A stretch of DNA of 64,000 nt, from NCBI RefSeq assembly GCF_014836415.1, contig NZ_JACSQY010000004.1, forward strand, positions 48,294 through 112,293, given 5' to 3'. The position numbers and the translations under genes are program-made. Below are positions 24,690 through 33,614 of this stretch, one piece after another; position 1 is the stretch's first letter; each line of letters starts with the position of its first letter. Under the pieces are notes generated by a model that saw only the letters and a list, made by a program, of their open reading frames with translations, did no database searches and was not told the DNA's origin. Origin of the DNA: Sporosarcina gallistercoris. GTDB lineage: Bacteria > Bacillota > Bacilli > Bacillales_A > Planococcaceae.

Positions 24690-25415
24690 TTAGTTTTTTG
24701 TTTGCGTGAACTCTTTCATCGCATCGCGCATGAAACAAGCTAATCCCTGACCAAACTGGTCGATGTTCGTTTTGAAACGTTCATCTGCCATATACATCTC
24801 CCCGAGTCCTGCGAATGCATCCAGTGAGTACGTGCCAATCGTGTTCAAGAACTGATACCATTCACCGATCGTTGCTTGAGCTTCCTCAGAATCCGCTGGG
24901 AGATGTCGTACTTCGGCAAGCCGTCTGTAGATCTCATTCATCTTTTCCTGATTTTCACTTCCGAACTGGTTCATTTTCTTTGTTGTTTCATCGACAATCT
25001 CTTCTCCCCATCGATCTTTTGCTTCCTGTTCGTAAGGATTTCCGCTAAAATCGAATCCTTTGAATCGTTCTTCGTGTGACATTGTCACTTCACCCTTTCC
25101 TTCCTTTATCGTTCGTTCAATCGTCTTAATCATGTCGTCAAGTTGCGTTCGCTTCCGATGGAGCATCTGTCGTTGACTTTCCAATGCTTCCAGTCGATTG
25201 AATGACGGATTCCTCAGTATTTCCTTGATTTGTTTCAGTGAAAAACCGATGGCCCTGTAATACAGGATCTGCTGGAGCTCAGAAAGATTTCCATCCGAAT
25301 ATATGCGATATCCCGCTTCAGTTGTTACTGCTGGCTTCAATAATCCTATCTCATCGTAGTGATGCAGCGTTCGGACACTCACACCTGATAGTGCTGCTAC
25401 TTCTTTCACTCTCAT
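24690..25415 (-). CDS. MerR family regulator with TipAS drug-binding domain
   Basis: A 241-residue protein. An N-terminal MerR winged helix (VKEVAALSGVSVRTLHHYDE, then AGYRIYSDGNL) leads to a dimerising helix (about 75-110) and a C-terminal TipAS domain (FKGFDFSGNPYEQEAKDRWG, ending ACFMRDAMKEF). Mta, SkgA and TipA-like members activate multidrug or stress genes after binding hydrophobic compounds. GGAGG lies 6 nt before the ATG at 25415. No transporter is adjacent, so its target is unknown. Confidence 0.9.
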   Translation of the reverse strand: MRVKEVAALSGVSVRTLHHYDEIGLLKPAVTTEAGYRIYSDGNLSELQQILYYRAIGFSLKQIKEILRNPSFNRLEALESQRQMLHRKRTQLDDMIKTIERTIKEGKGEVTMSHEERFKGFDFSGNPYEQEAKDRWGEEIVDETTKKMNQFGSENQEKMNEIYRRLAEVRHLPADSEEAQATIGEWYQFLNTIGTYSLDAFAGLGEMYMADERFKTNIDQFGQGLACFMRDAMKEFTQTKN

Positions 25416-25470
25416 GACCATCCTCCTTTCATATCTTCAGTGTAAGGCCTGACGTAACGTAAGAGTCAAC

Positions 25471-25505
25471 AAAAAATAGACTGCTTCTTGAATAGAAGCA
25501 GCCAG
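25471..25505 (-). terminator. Terminator of the 105-residue membrane protein gene
   Basis: GCTGCTTCT pairs with AGAAGCAGT on the minus strand around a short AT loop, followed by TATTTTTT. Confidence 0.78.
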
Positions 25506-25516
25506 CCTAATCCGAT

Positions 25517-25834
25517 TCACATACCTACGTACAAAAAGCCAAGTCCCACTAAAACGGATAGAGTTAAAAGTAACCTGCCGACGAGCGCCTTCCGTTGCAT
25601 AAGACTGATTGCTAAACCAACCACAGCGCTGATTCCTAGTGCGGCAGCGATTGACTTTCTTATCGTTTCACCTTCAGGGAACGAAGTGAACGTTATGTAA
25701 GCAATGATAAGCCCAAGCACAGTATTCAGAACGCGGATCCCTAAATTCAAGTTGAATTGCTTCGTATACATCAGTCCTTGAAGAAGTAGACCCGCTGCAC
25801 CGAGAGCGATGAAAATGATCAATAAAATTCCCAC
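25517..25834 (-). CDS. Small membrane protein, 105 residues, GTG start
   Basis: Four hydrophobic segments and no recognised family. AAAGGAG lies 7 nt before the GTG at 25834. It has its own terminator and stands between the MerR gene and the divergent diguanylate cyclase gene. Confidence 0.65.
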   Translation of the reverse strand: MGILLIIFIALGAAGLLLQGLMYTKQFNLNLGIRVLNTVLGLIIAYITFTSFPEGETIRKSIAAALGISAVVGLAISLMQRKALVGRLLLTLSVLVGLGFLYVGM

Positions 25835-25945
25835 GTGAACACTCCTTTCCTTGTGTAGCTAGCTGACTCTCTCTTATCCTTCTTTCCCGATAGCGTCAGA
25901 TGACTAACATTATCACCCTATTTCACTAATTGTCCTTAAAATAAA

Positions 25946-25975
25946 CTGACAACCTCTGTCTCGACATGGTAATAT
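25946..25975 (+). promoter_or_regulatory. SigA-type promoter of the diguanylate cyclase gene
   Basis: CTGACA (25946-25951) and TAATAT (25970-25975) are 18 nt apart. Transcription would begin near 25982, only about 13 nt before the ribosome site at 25995. Confidence 0.5.
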
Positions 25976-25992
25976 AGTCTTAATTCTACCAC

Positions 25993-27627
25993 TTGGAGGG
26001 GTTCGTTATCGCCCGTATTCATAGTCTTCGGACCCGTCTTTCTATTATATTTGTAATCTTCTCGTTTCTCGCCATCTCTTTGCTCAGTTTGATAATTGGA
26101 CAACGTGCTGTTAAACAGGTGGAACAGGAAATTGGGGGATCTCTCGGTGAAACTGCTCATCTGATGGCGGACAAACTCGATCATTATATGTGGTCCCGTT
26201 ATGGGGAAACACAAATTCTTGCCAATTTGAACGAACTTCAGCATCCCGAGAAGCCCGAAAAAATCAGCATCCTGATCAATCAGCTAAAAGATACATTTCC
26301 AACCTTCTCCTGGATTGGGTATACCGATCCAAAAGGGACTGTTTTAGCATCCTCAAACGATATTTTAAAAGGTGTTGATATTTCAGAACGTCCTGTCTAC
26401 AAAAACGCACTGGAACAACCTTTCATCGGGGATGTACACGAAGCTGTATTACTTGCTGACCTGCTCCCTAATCCGTCTGGTGAGCAGATGAAATTCGTCG
26501 ATATCAGTACCCCCGTCAAAAATAGCGATGGAGATTTAGTAGGGGTATTGGCTGCGCATCTTAGTTGGGACTGGTTAAAAGAAGTGAGAACTTCAATGGA
26601 GGAAACACTAAGCAATCGGAAAGAAGTTGAATTTTTCATCGTCAGTCCTTTGAAATCCGATATTGTGTTAGGGCCTGAACAAATGCTTGGAATGGAACTC
26701 CAAACAACTAGCATAGAGCTTGCGGGTCAAGGACAGAATGGCTGGACACGCGAAAAATGGGCAGATGGCAAAGAATATTTAACAGGCTACGTCACAGCTG
26801 CCGGCTACGAAGAATACCCTGGTCTGGGGTGGACCATTCTCGTACGGCAACCTGTGGAAGAGGCATACGCACCGGTTCGGGAGCTTATGCGCTACTTCAT
26901 TCTCACAGGTGTGATTTTAGTCATTCTTGCCGCTTTCGTCGGTCGGATCCTCGCAGGCTGGATGACCCGCCCACTGAAACGTATTACTCAAGTTGCTGAC
27001 CGGCTGCGTGCAGGTGAAAACGTGGAAATCCCGGAGTACAAGGGGATCTCCGAAATCGAAATCCTGTCCGATTCCCTTCAGAAACTCGTTACAGATCTCA
27101 CTACAACGGAATCCGCTTTGCATATGGCCCAGAACAAAGCTCAGCACGATCGGCTCACTGGACTTCCCAACCGTTATGGGCTTGACGTCTTTTTGGAAGA
27201 AACAGAGACGGAAAAGCAAGTTGTCACCATTCTGTTTTTAGACTTGGATGGTTTCAAAAACGTGAACGATACTTTCGGACATGCTGCAGGAGATCAGCTG
27301 CTGAAGCTCGTTGCAGAACGATTGCAAACACTTGTCTCCCCTGGTGAACTGGTCGCGAGAATCGGCGGCGATGAGTTTGTCGTTGTATTATCAGAAGAAC
27401 GAGATCCCGTAACGAACGGACTCTCAGTTGGAAATCGCGTCATTCAAACCATCAACGAACCATTCCAACTGAAGGAAGGAGTCGTTTCAGTTGGCTGCAG
27501 CGTCGGCTCGGCTGTGTGGCGCTCGGGAGAAGATGATATCCGTGACGTGATCCGCCAAGCAGACGAAGCGCTCTACCAAGCGAAACGATCCGGTAAAAAT
27601 CGCGTCGTCACGAATGATTCTGTTTAA
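25993..27627 (+). CDS. Membrane diguanylate cyclase (Cache sensor, HAMP, GGDEF)
   Basis: About 540 residues: a TM segment (about 15-35), an extracellular Cache-type sensor (about 40-295), a second TM (about 300-320), a HAMP linker (RPLKRITQVADRLRAGENVEI) and a GGDEF domain (about 390-540). The intact active site is RIGGDEF, preceded by FLDLDGFKNVND. The inhibitory RxxD site is absent (SPGE in its place), so product feedback is unlikely. It should make cyclic di-GMP in response to an outside ligand. The start is unclear: TTG at 25993 overlaps GGAGGGG (25995-26001), and the best-spaced codon is ATC at 26008. A GH8-like gene follows. Confidence 0.88.
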   Translation: MEGFVIARIHSLRTRLSIIFVIFSFLAISLLSLIIGQRAVKQVEQEIGGSLGETAHLMADKLDHYMWSRYGETQILANLNELQHPEKPEKISILINQLKDTFPTFSWIGYTDPKGTVLASSNDILKGVDISERPVYKNALEQPFIGDVHEAVLLADLLPNPSGEQMKFVDISTPVKNSDGDLVGVLAAHLSWDWLKEVRTSMEETLSNRKEVEFFIVSPLKSDIVLGPEQMLGMELQTTSIELAGQGQNGWTREKWADGKEYLTGYVTAAGYEEYPGLGWTILVRQPVEEAYAPVRELMRYFILTGVILVILAAFVGRILAGWMTRPLKRITQVADRLRAGENVEIPEYKGISEIEILSDSLQKLVTDLTTTESALHMAQNKAQHDRLTGLPNRYGLDVFLEETETEKQVVTILFLDLDGFKNVNDTFGHAAGDQLLKLVAERLQTLVSPGELVARIGGDEFVVVLSEERDPVTNGLSVGNRVIQTINEPFQLKEGVVSVGCSVGSAVWRSGEDDIRDVIRQADEALYQAKRSGKNRVVTNDSV

Positions 27628-27637
27628 CTACTCACTC

Positions 27638-27667
27638 GAGCAGGGCAGCAAGAGCTGTCCTGCTCTT
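27638..27667 (+). terminator. Hairpin between the cyclase and GH8 genes
   Basis: GAGCAGGGCAGC pairs with GCTGTCCTGCTC around AAGA, followed by only three T. It may reduce read-through into the next gene rather than stop it. Confidence 0.45.
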
Positions 27668-27701
27668 TGCACATTAGAAGCCGGATGAAGGAGATGGGAC
27701 G

Positions 27702-28769
27702 TTGAAGCGAATGGGAACTTGGAAGCTTACCGGAGCTATATTGCTATTCATGATCGGAGGAGGTTTGTATTGGATGTGGACAGTATATGATTCCCCAGAA
27801 CGCCCAGCTACAGAATCTTTCGTCCGGTCCCATTTACTGCAGCAGGACGGTTTCATCAGAACCAACATCACTGATCGTGCTGATGAATACTTGTCGGAAT
27901 CGATGGGTCTCTGGATGCTTTATGTTGTCGTGGCCAACGAAAAAAAGTCATTTGAAACTCAAGTCACAACGTTACGTAACGAATTTCTAACTGACGACCA
28001 TCTCGTCACCTGGCAAATCATCAGAGGTAACCACGCTTCTGCAAACGCGCTGATCGATGATATCCGGATCATCCAAGCCCTTTATATGGCTGCAGAAAAA
28101 TGGGATGAACCCGCGTATGAATTACTAGCCGATCAAATGAGTGATTCCATTTCACGTCATCAAACAAGTCAAGGAATTCTCACGGATTTCGTTGAAACAG
28201 ATAGCAAGAAAGCAGGTACGGAGTTAACACTGAGCTATATTGTTCCTCAAGCTCTCGACCTTATGGCTCTGCGTGGTGAATTGCCACAATCCATCTATCA
28301 AAATACGCGAAAAGTGTTAATGGAAGCCCCTCTTTCACCCGAGGGGTTTTTCCCGAAGCAGTATTCGATACGAACCGATAGCTATATATATGATGCAGAC
28401 GTGAATCTGATCGATCAATTATATACGGGGTATCATCGGGCGGTCTGGAATGGCGATGTGTCTGCACTCGTTTCGTTTACTAAACGTGCTTTTAAAGAAG
28501 GTGATAACAAGCTTTACGGTCGTTATGACAGCAAAACAGGAAAACCGTCCGTCTCCTATGAAAGTGCATCTGTCTATGCGCTCGCTGTCATGATGTCTCG
28601 TGAAGCAAATGAGCACGAGTTTGCCGATCAGCTTCTCAAACACATGGAACAGCTCGCTGTCCAAAATCGTGAGTCCCCTTATTATGGGGGGTATATCGAC
28701 CTGGACACGAAGGATACTCATTCGTTCGATAACTTACTTGCGTTGTTGGCGAAGCAGCAATCGGAATAG
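27702..28769 (+). CDS. Glycosyl hydrolase family 8-like protein (YdaJ-like)
   Basis: A 355-residue protein. One N-terminal membrane anchor or uncleaved signal (about 8-28) precedes an alpha-helical GH8-like barrel. The putative acid Glu is in YLSESMGLWML (about 65), and the aspartates in LIDDIRIIQALYMA recall the GH8 pattern. B. subtilis YdaJ has this layout and lies beside a GGDEF-family gene in an exopolysaccharide locus. It probably trims or processes a secreted polysaccharide outside the membrane. AAGGAGATGGG supports the TTG at 27702. No synthase gene is present here. Confidence 0.75.
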   Translation: MKRMGTWKLTGAILLFMIGGGLYWMWTVYDSPERPATESFVRSHLLQQDGFIRTNITDRADEYLSESMGLWMLYVVVANEKKSFETQVTTLRNEFLTDDHLVTWQIIRGNHASANALIDDIRIIQALYMAAEKWDEPAYELLADQMSDSISRHQTSQGILTDFVETDSKKAGTELTLSYIVPQALDLMALRGELPQSIYQNTRKVLMEAPLSPEGFFPKQYSIRTDSYIYDADVNLIDQLYTGYHRAVWNGDVSALVSFTKRAFKEGDNKLYGRYDSKTGKPSVSYESASVYALAVMMSREANEHEFADQLLKHMEQLAVQNRESPYYGGYIDLDTKDTHSFDNLLALLAKQQSE

Positions 28770-28864
28770 CCCGTGCTATTGAAGAGAATATCCGAGTAAA
28801 ATCACTGCACTCATCAGGTTCATTGCCTTATACTTAGGGTAGATTGTTTCATAGAGGTGATTGG

Positions 28865-30460
28865 ATGGAATTATTGCGCTCGTTACTCGACGAACCCCTG
28901 ATCTTATTATTCGTTATTTTATTTTTAGGCTCCTGGTTCGGTTCGTGGTCGATTAAAGGTCTGAACTTAGGCGCTGCCGGAGTTTTGCTCGTGGCTATGG
29001 TGTTTGGACATTTCGGTTTTGCGATTTCTCCGGTCATCCAGAATTTCGGACTGAGTTTATTCATCGTAGGAATCGGATTGCAAGCTGGCCCTAAGTTCTT
29101 TCGCATGTTGCGCTCCAGCGGCTTGATCTTTGGCATTTTATCGTTTCTGATCATCCTCTTTGCCGTCGCAACGACGATTCTTGTTGCGAAAGGGCTCCAT
29201 CTCGATCCAGCATTGAGCGTCGGATTAATGACAGGAGCGCTTACGAGTACACCAGGCTTGGCTGCAGCCTTGCAGGCAACGCATGATCCTCTTGCATCAG
29301 TCGGTTATGGGATTGCCTATCCATTCGGTGTTCTAGCTGTCGTTCTATTCGTCCAGTTGCTGCCACGTATCGGGAAGATCGACTTGCAAAAAGACTTGGA
29401 TGAGACGGCTAATCCAATCCGGACGGCAGGTTCTCCCGTGCTCGCTACGCTTGAAGTGACGAACCCCATGCTTCACAAAAGCAGTTTGAGCGAGTTGAAT
29501 TTCGCACCCTATGACGCAGTTGTCAGTCGGGTCATCCGTGACGGTCATACGATGATTGCGCTTGGTGATACGATTTTACTGAATGGAGACTATTTAGTTG
29601 TCGTCGGGAACGAAACGAAGCTCGATGGGCTGATTGCCTACATCGGCAAGCCTGTGGATACGGAACTGGAAAATCCGGATAATGTCCATCTTCGCAAAGT
29701 GGCCGTGGATTCCGATGAGGTCATCGGGAAAACGCTGAAAGAACTCCGATTACGTAAAGATCACGGGACGACAGTAACCCGCATCACACGTGAAGGAATT
29801 GAACTGACTCAAAATCCGAATTTGCCATTGATCCGCGGAGACGTGTTGACAATTGTCAGTACGGAACAGCGGCTCGACGAAGTCGAAGAACTTTTCACCC
29901 GCAAGAAACTCACTATTACGAACTTGGATATCTTCTCAATTAGTGTGACGCTGCTGCTTGGCGTATTGCTCGGAATGGTGCCGATACCTCTTCCTGGGCT
30001 CGGCACCATTCAGTTAGGCACGGCGGGAGGACCGCTTTTTGTTGCGCTGATCATCGGGCATTTCGGGAAGCTCGGCCCAATTCACGTCCGCTATTACGGC
30101 CCGTCCAATCACGTCATCCGTGAGCTCGGTCTAGTGCTGTTCCTCGCCGGAGCTGGGACAACAGCCGGTTCCGGAATTGTCGAAGTCATTCAGACCGAAG
30201 GCGTGAAGCTGATATTTGGCGGTGTTCTGATAACTCTGGTCCCGATATTCGTCGGCTATTTCGCGGCACGGAAACTGTTGAAACTAAGTGTCGTCCACTC
30301 TCTAGGCGGACTATCAGGAGGTATGACGAGCACACCTGCACTTGGTGCTTTGAATCAGCTCATCGACTCAGAAGACCCTGCGATCGCCTATGCAGCAGCG
30401 TATCCATTCGCGCTGATACTCGTTGCGATTGCCTCACAATTGATTGTATTCTTTTTATAG
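28865..30460 (+). CDS. AAE family putative transporter with two RCK_C (TrkA-C) domains
   Basis: A 531-residue membrane protein of the aspartate:alanine exchanger layout. Two blocks of hydrophobic segments flank a soluble centre (about 195-370) with two TrkA-C type domains (LGDTILLNGDYLVVVGNE; LIRGDVLTIVSTEQRLDEV). Paired repeats LMTGALTSTPGLAAALQ and LGGLSGGMTSTPALGALNQ mark the two halves of the transport core. The substrate is unknown; relatives exchange amino or organic acids. AGAGGTGATTGG precedes the ATG at 28865, which excludes seven upstream codons. It shares a terminator with the convergent MFS gene. Confidence 0.85.
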   Translation: MELLRSLLDEPLILLFVILFLGSWFGSWSIKGLNLGAAGVLLVAMVFGHFGFAISPVIQNFGLSLFIVGIGLQAGPKFFRMLRSSGLIFGILSFLIILFAVATTILVAKGLHLDPALSVGLMTGALTSTPGLAAALQATHDPLASVGYGIAYPFGVLAVVLFVQLLPRIGKIDLQKDLDETANPIRTAGSPVLATLEVTNPMLHKSSLSELNFAPYDAVVSRVIRDGHTMIALGDTILLNGDYLVVVGNETKLDGLIAYIGKPVDTELENPDNVHLRKVAVDSDEVIGKTLKELRLRKDHGTTVTRITREGIELTQNPNLPLIRGDVLTIVSTEQRLDEVEELFTRKKLTITNLDIFSISVTLLLGVLLGMVPIPLPGLGTIQLGTAGGPLFVALIIGHFGKLGPIHVRYYGPSNHVIRELGLVLFLAGAGTTAGSGIVEVIQTEGVKLIFGGVLITLVPIFVGYFAARKLLKLSVVHSLGGLSGGMTSTPALGALNQLIDSEDPAIAYAAAYPFALILVAIASQLIVFFL

Positions 30461-30514
30461 AAAAAGACCCTGTACATCAGCCGCTTACAACGGCTGGTGT
30501 ATAGGGTCTTTTGT
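30461..30514. terminator. Bidirectional terminator shared by convergent genes
   Basis: AAAAAGACCCTGTACA-TCAGCCG pairs with CGGCTGGTGTATAGGGTCTTTT, with T-rich tails on both strands. The last codons and stop (30485-30487) of the minus-strand MFS gene lie inside the hairpin. Confidence 0.88.
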
Positions 30515-31666
30515 TGCGTCAGGTCTGCGCATCCATACGAATGCAAGTACCGCTCCTCCGATGAGTACAATCGTTGCGAAGTAAAATGGATAGTCCAGGT
30601 CAATATCGAACAGAATACCTCCGACTATCGGGCCGATCATATTCCCAATGCTCGTGAACATGGAGTTCATCCCGCCGACAAACCCTTGTTCATTCCCCGC
30701 GATTTTAGACAAGTACGAAGTCGCCGCCGGACGGATCAAGTCAAATCCTACAAACACGACAATCGTAACTGCTAACACAGCAAAGTAGGAACTCACTATG
30801 GTCATCATACCAACTAAGACAGCAGACAAAACGAGACACAGGTAAATGAGCTTCTTTTCGCCCATCCGTTTTGCGAGTCGGTCAAATAGGACAACTTGTG
30901 CAATTGCACCGACAATCCCGCTTCCTGTAATCACGATGGCAATATCAGCTGGTGTGAATGCGAATTTGTGATCGACAAACAGACTGAAAATGGACTCAAA
31001 CGATGCAAGTCCGAATGACAACACAAAAATCAGGACGAATGCGATGAAGTATATCGGTGCAAAAATCCTTTTGAATCCTGGTTTTTGCGTGTTCATCGTC
31101 TCTTCATATTGACGTTCAGGTTCACGTAACATGATCAGAGAAAAGATAGCGGCAAAGAGAGCCAGACCCGCTGCGAAGAAAAATGGGACCCGAGTACCGA
31201 GTGTCGCGAGAAATCCTCCGATTCCCGGTCCGAGGATGAACCCGGTGGAAATCGCTGCCGACATGTAACCAAGCGCCTTCGCACGGGTTTCGTTCGTAGT
31301 AATATCTGCGATGAAAGCCGTGACTGCCGGCATGATGAAGGCTGCACTCACCCCTCCGACAATCCGGGATGCAAACAGGACAGACAGTGATTGGCCGACA
31401 GCAAACAGCAGTTCCGAGGCACTGAACATGACCAGTCCGATGACAATCATTTTTTTCCGTCCAATGGAATCCACCCAACGCCCCGACAATGGAGATGCGA
31501 CAAGCTGTGCAACTGCAAAGAATGCAACTAAATAGCCGACTATTTTCCCAGACAAGTGCAATTCATTCATTAACGTGGGCATGACGGGAATCACGAGTCC
31601 AATACCTAAGAACGCAATGAGTAAATTTGTTAATAACAACCATAGTGTAATAGATGATTTCTTCAT
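30485..31666 (-). CDS. MFS multidrug-type exporter (Bmr/NorA-like)
   Basis: A 393-residue, 12-segment MFS protein. Motif A is GRWVDSIGRKKM, and the antiporter motif C of drug exporters is present as LGPGIGGFLATLG. It is closest in pattern to the Bmr/Blt/NorA drug:H+ antiporters. GGAGCGG precedes the ATG at 31666. The C-terminal codons (PIHQPL) are encoded in the shared terminator stem. The drug range cannot be inferred. Confidence 0.88.
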   Translation of the reverse strand: MKKSSITLWLLLTNLLIAFLGIGLVIPVMPTLMNELHLSGKIVGYLVAFFAVAQLVASPLSGRWVDSIGRKKMIVIGLVMFSASELLFAVGQSLSVLFASRIVGGVSAAFIMPAVTAFIADITTNETRAKALGYMSAAISTGFILGPGIGGFLATLGTRVPFFFAAGLALFAAIFSLIMLREPERQYEETMNTQKPGFKRIFAPIYFIAFVLIFVLSFGLASFESIFSLFVDHKFAFTPADIAIVITGSGIVGAIAQVVLFDRLAKRMGEKKLIYLCLVLSAVLVGMMTIVSSYFAVLAVTIVVFVGFDLIRPAATSYLSKIAGNEQGFVGGMNSMFTSIGNMIGPIVGGILFDIDLDYPFYFATIVLIGGAVLAFVWMRRPDATKDPIHQPL

Positions 31667-31795
31667 ATATTCCGCTCCTACAACCAGTATCGACCTTAAA
31701 ATAAGTTATTTCCTCATCTTATCATGGTTGTTTGGGGTTACAAAGCGAATTGTCTAAAAGAATCTTGCGAGTGTGACCATTCCTTGTCGCAAGGG

Positions 31796-33484
31796 TTAAA
31801 ACGCTCCTGCACCTCCGCCACCGCCACCGACTCCACCTCCGCCGGACGATGCAGAGGACGAGGATGTATTGGAGGCCGCGACTGCACTATCCGCACGGTT
31901 CAATTGCGAATAGGCGTATGTTCCAATCGGGAAATAATACATGATTGGAGGCACGTACCCGCGTTCATAGGACGATTCCGGTTCAACCAATTGTTTTTCA
32001 TCCATAGTTTTTGTCCCAATCCCGAAAATCACAGCACGCTTTTGCTCGTCATCCAGCTGGTCACTCAAATCAGCAGCTGATACCTCAGGCAGCCGTTTCC
32101 GGAAAGCATCCCATTGGTGCTGGATTCCATGTCCTTTCACTGTTTTTGGAGCGTATAACAACCCAAACAGGACAAGTAGTAAGCTTGGGAAAACGGAAAA
32201 CAATAGCCACATCGGCTGATCGTAGATTCCGAAAATAATCATCGGTGGAACGAGCAAGAAACCTATTAGCACAGATAGGATACGCACTCCCTTTGCTCCT
32301 CCTTTCAAATCATGTCCATCGATTTCTTCCTTGATGGATTTCTCCCAAGCACTTTGCAGCGTATTATACTTTTCAACTTCTTGCCGAACTGATAATTTAT
32401 CTCCTTCTAATGTATTCAAATCTTTATAGGAAAACGTTTCGCCATCACCAAACCCATCGAATAGCCACTCGATGAGCAAGCGCTCGTGCTCATGTTGCGT
32501 ATCCCGGCTTATGACGCGGAATGCCTCTTCTCCTTGTTTTTCAATATTCCCTTTTCGAAGTAGATCCAATAACGCCGTTGTTTGGACTTGTGTACTTTGC
32601 ACATGAGGCACAGCATATCTCAGCGTTGCCGGCAGACTCATAACTTCTTCAGGAACGAAATAGGCTTCCGGATAGTGAAGATCGGCTTGCATTTTCCGTT
32701 GACGTTGTAAACGTAACGCATACCCACCAATCAGCAGCAGCAACGCGACTGCCCCTCCCACAATATATGGCGCTGCCAGCCCGGACAAGTTGTGCATTTT
32801 GTCGTAACGGGCTTGAGCGGTTGCGAGATTTTCTTTCTCTCTCTTCAATTCGGGGCGGATTTCTTTGTCATTTGCGACAGCAGCACTGCCAAACAAGGAT
32901 GCAGGATATCCAACCCTGACGTCCGCATTCGTCCCAGCAGACACTTCTCCGAGCTTAAACACGACATTTCCCTCTTCATCGGTCTTTCCAACTCCACGAG
33001 CTGCATTGTATCCCATAGCAATTACATCATCCGTCGCTTGTGGAGGGCGAACGGTAATCATTACGTTTTCAAAATCAGTTTCGTTGCGATCGTCGAAAAA
33101 TGGCCAGTAAAATTGAGCCATGTCTGTATACTTCTCTACCCCGTCTACTATCGTGTAGGTTAGTTCGATAACAACAGTCTCGTCTTTTGACTTCCTATGA
33201 ATTTTATAACTGCCATCTTCACCTTCGATTTTCAAGGACTTACCATTTTCTTCAGCACGGAGATCACGGATGTCGCTTCCTTCTTTCGGGTATAGATCTC
33301 GGCTGATTCCATTGAAAGTACCATCAAATTCATACGTAAACTGTTCCTTCACCTGGACATTCCCGTCATTTTCAAGTTGGGCATCAATCTTAAACTCTTT
33401 AATCGTAAAGTCATCTGCAAATGCTGGAACCGGATAGGCAAGTAATAATACGAACATCACCATGCTTATCAACACTTTTTTCAC
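31796..33484 (-). CDS. DUF2207 domain-containing membrane protein
   Basis: About 562 residues: a cleavable signal peptide (ending PVPAFADD), an extracellular beta-rich DUF2207 domain (about 25-225), a TM (about 240-260), a cytosolic part, two further TMs (about 405-450), and a Ser/Gly-rich tail of nearly pure glycine (SSGGGGVGGGGGGAGAF). This is the normal layout of the family, whose function is unknown. AGGGAG suits the GTG at 33484 (8 nt) better than the ATG at 33490 (2 nt). Confidence 0.83.
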   Translation of the reverse strand: MKKVLISMVMFVLLLAYPVPAFADDFTIKEFKIDAQLENDGNVQVKEQFTYEFDGTFNGISRDLYPKEGSDIRDLRAEENGKSLKIEGEDGSYKIHRKSKDETVVIELTYTIVDGVEKYTDMAQFYWPFFDDRNETDFENVMITVRPPQATDDVIAMGYNAARGVGKTDEEGNVVFKLGEVSAGTNADVRVGYPASLFGSAAVANDKEIRPELKREKENLATAQARYDKMHNLSGLAAPYIVGGAVALLLLIGGYALRLQRQRKMQADLHYPEAYFVPEEVMSLPATLRYAVPHVQSTQVQTTALLDLLRKGNIEKQGEEAFRVISRDTQHEHERLLIEWLFDGFGDGETFSYKDLNTLEGDKLSVRQEVEKYNTLQSAWEKSIKEEIDGHDLKGGAKGVRILSVLIGFLLVPPMIIFGIYDQPMWLLFSVFPSLLLVLFGLLYAPKTVKGHGIQHQWDAFRKRLPEVSAADLSDQLDDEQKRAVIFGIGTKTMDEKQLVEPESSYERGYVPPIMYYFPIGTYAYSQLNRADSAVAASNTSSSSASSGGGGVGGGGGGAGAF

Positions 33485-33575
33485 GTCCATCACTCCCTTC
33501 ATTCTATTACGAAATACCCCCGTTATAGTTTCAAATTTCGCTATATTGTTTCCTCTTCCCTAAAATACGCCAATT

Positions 33576-33610
33576 TAAAAGCGTCCCATCCATTTCAGGA
33601 TAGAACGCTC
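33576..33610 (-). terminator. Terminator of the MATE gene
   Basis: AGCGTTCTATCC pairs with GGATGGGACGCT on the minus strand around TGAAAT, and TTTTAAA follows. Confidence 0.75.
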
Positions 33611-33614
33611 AACA

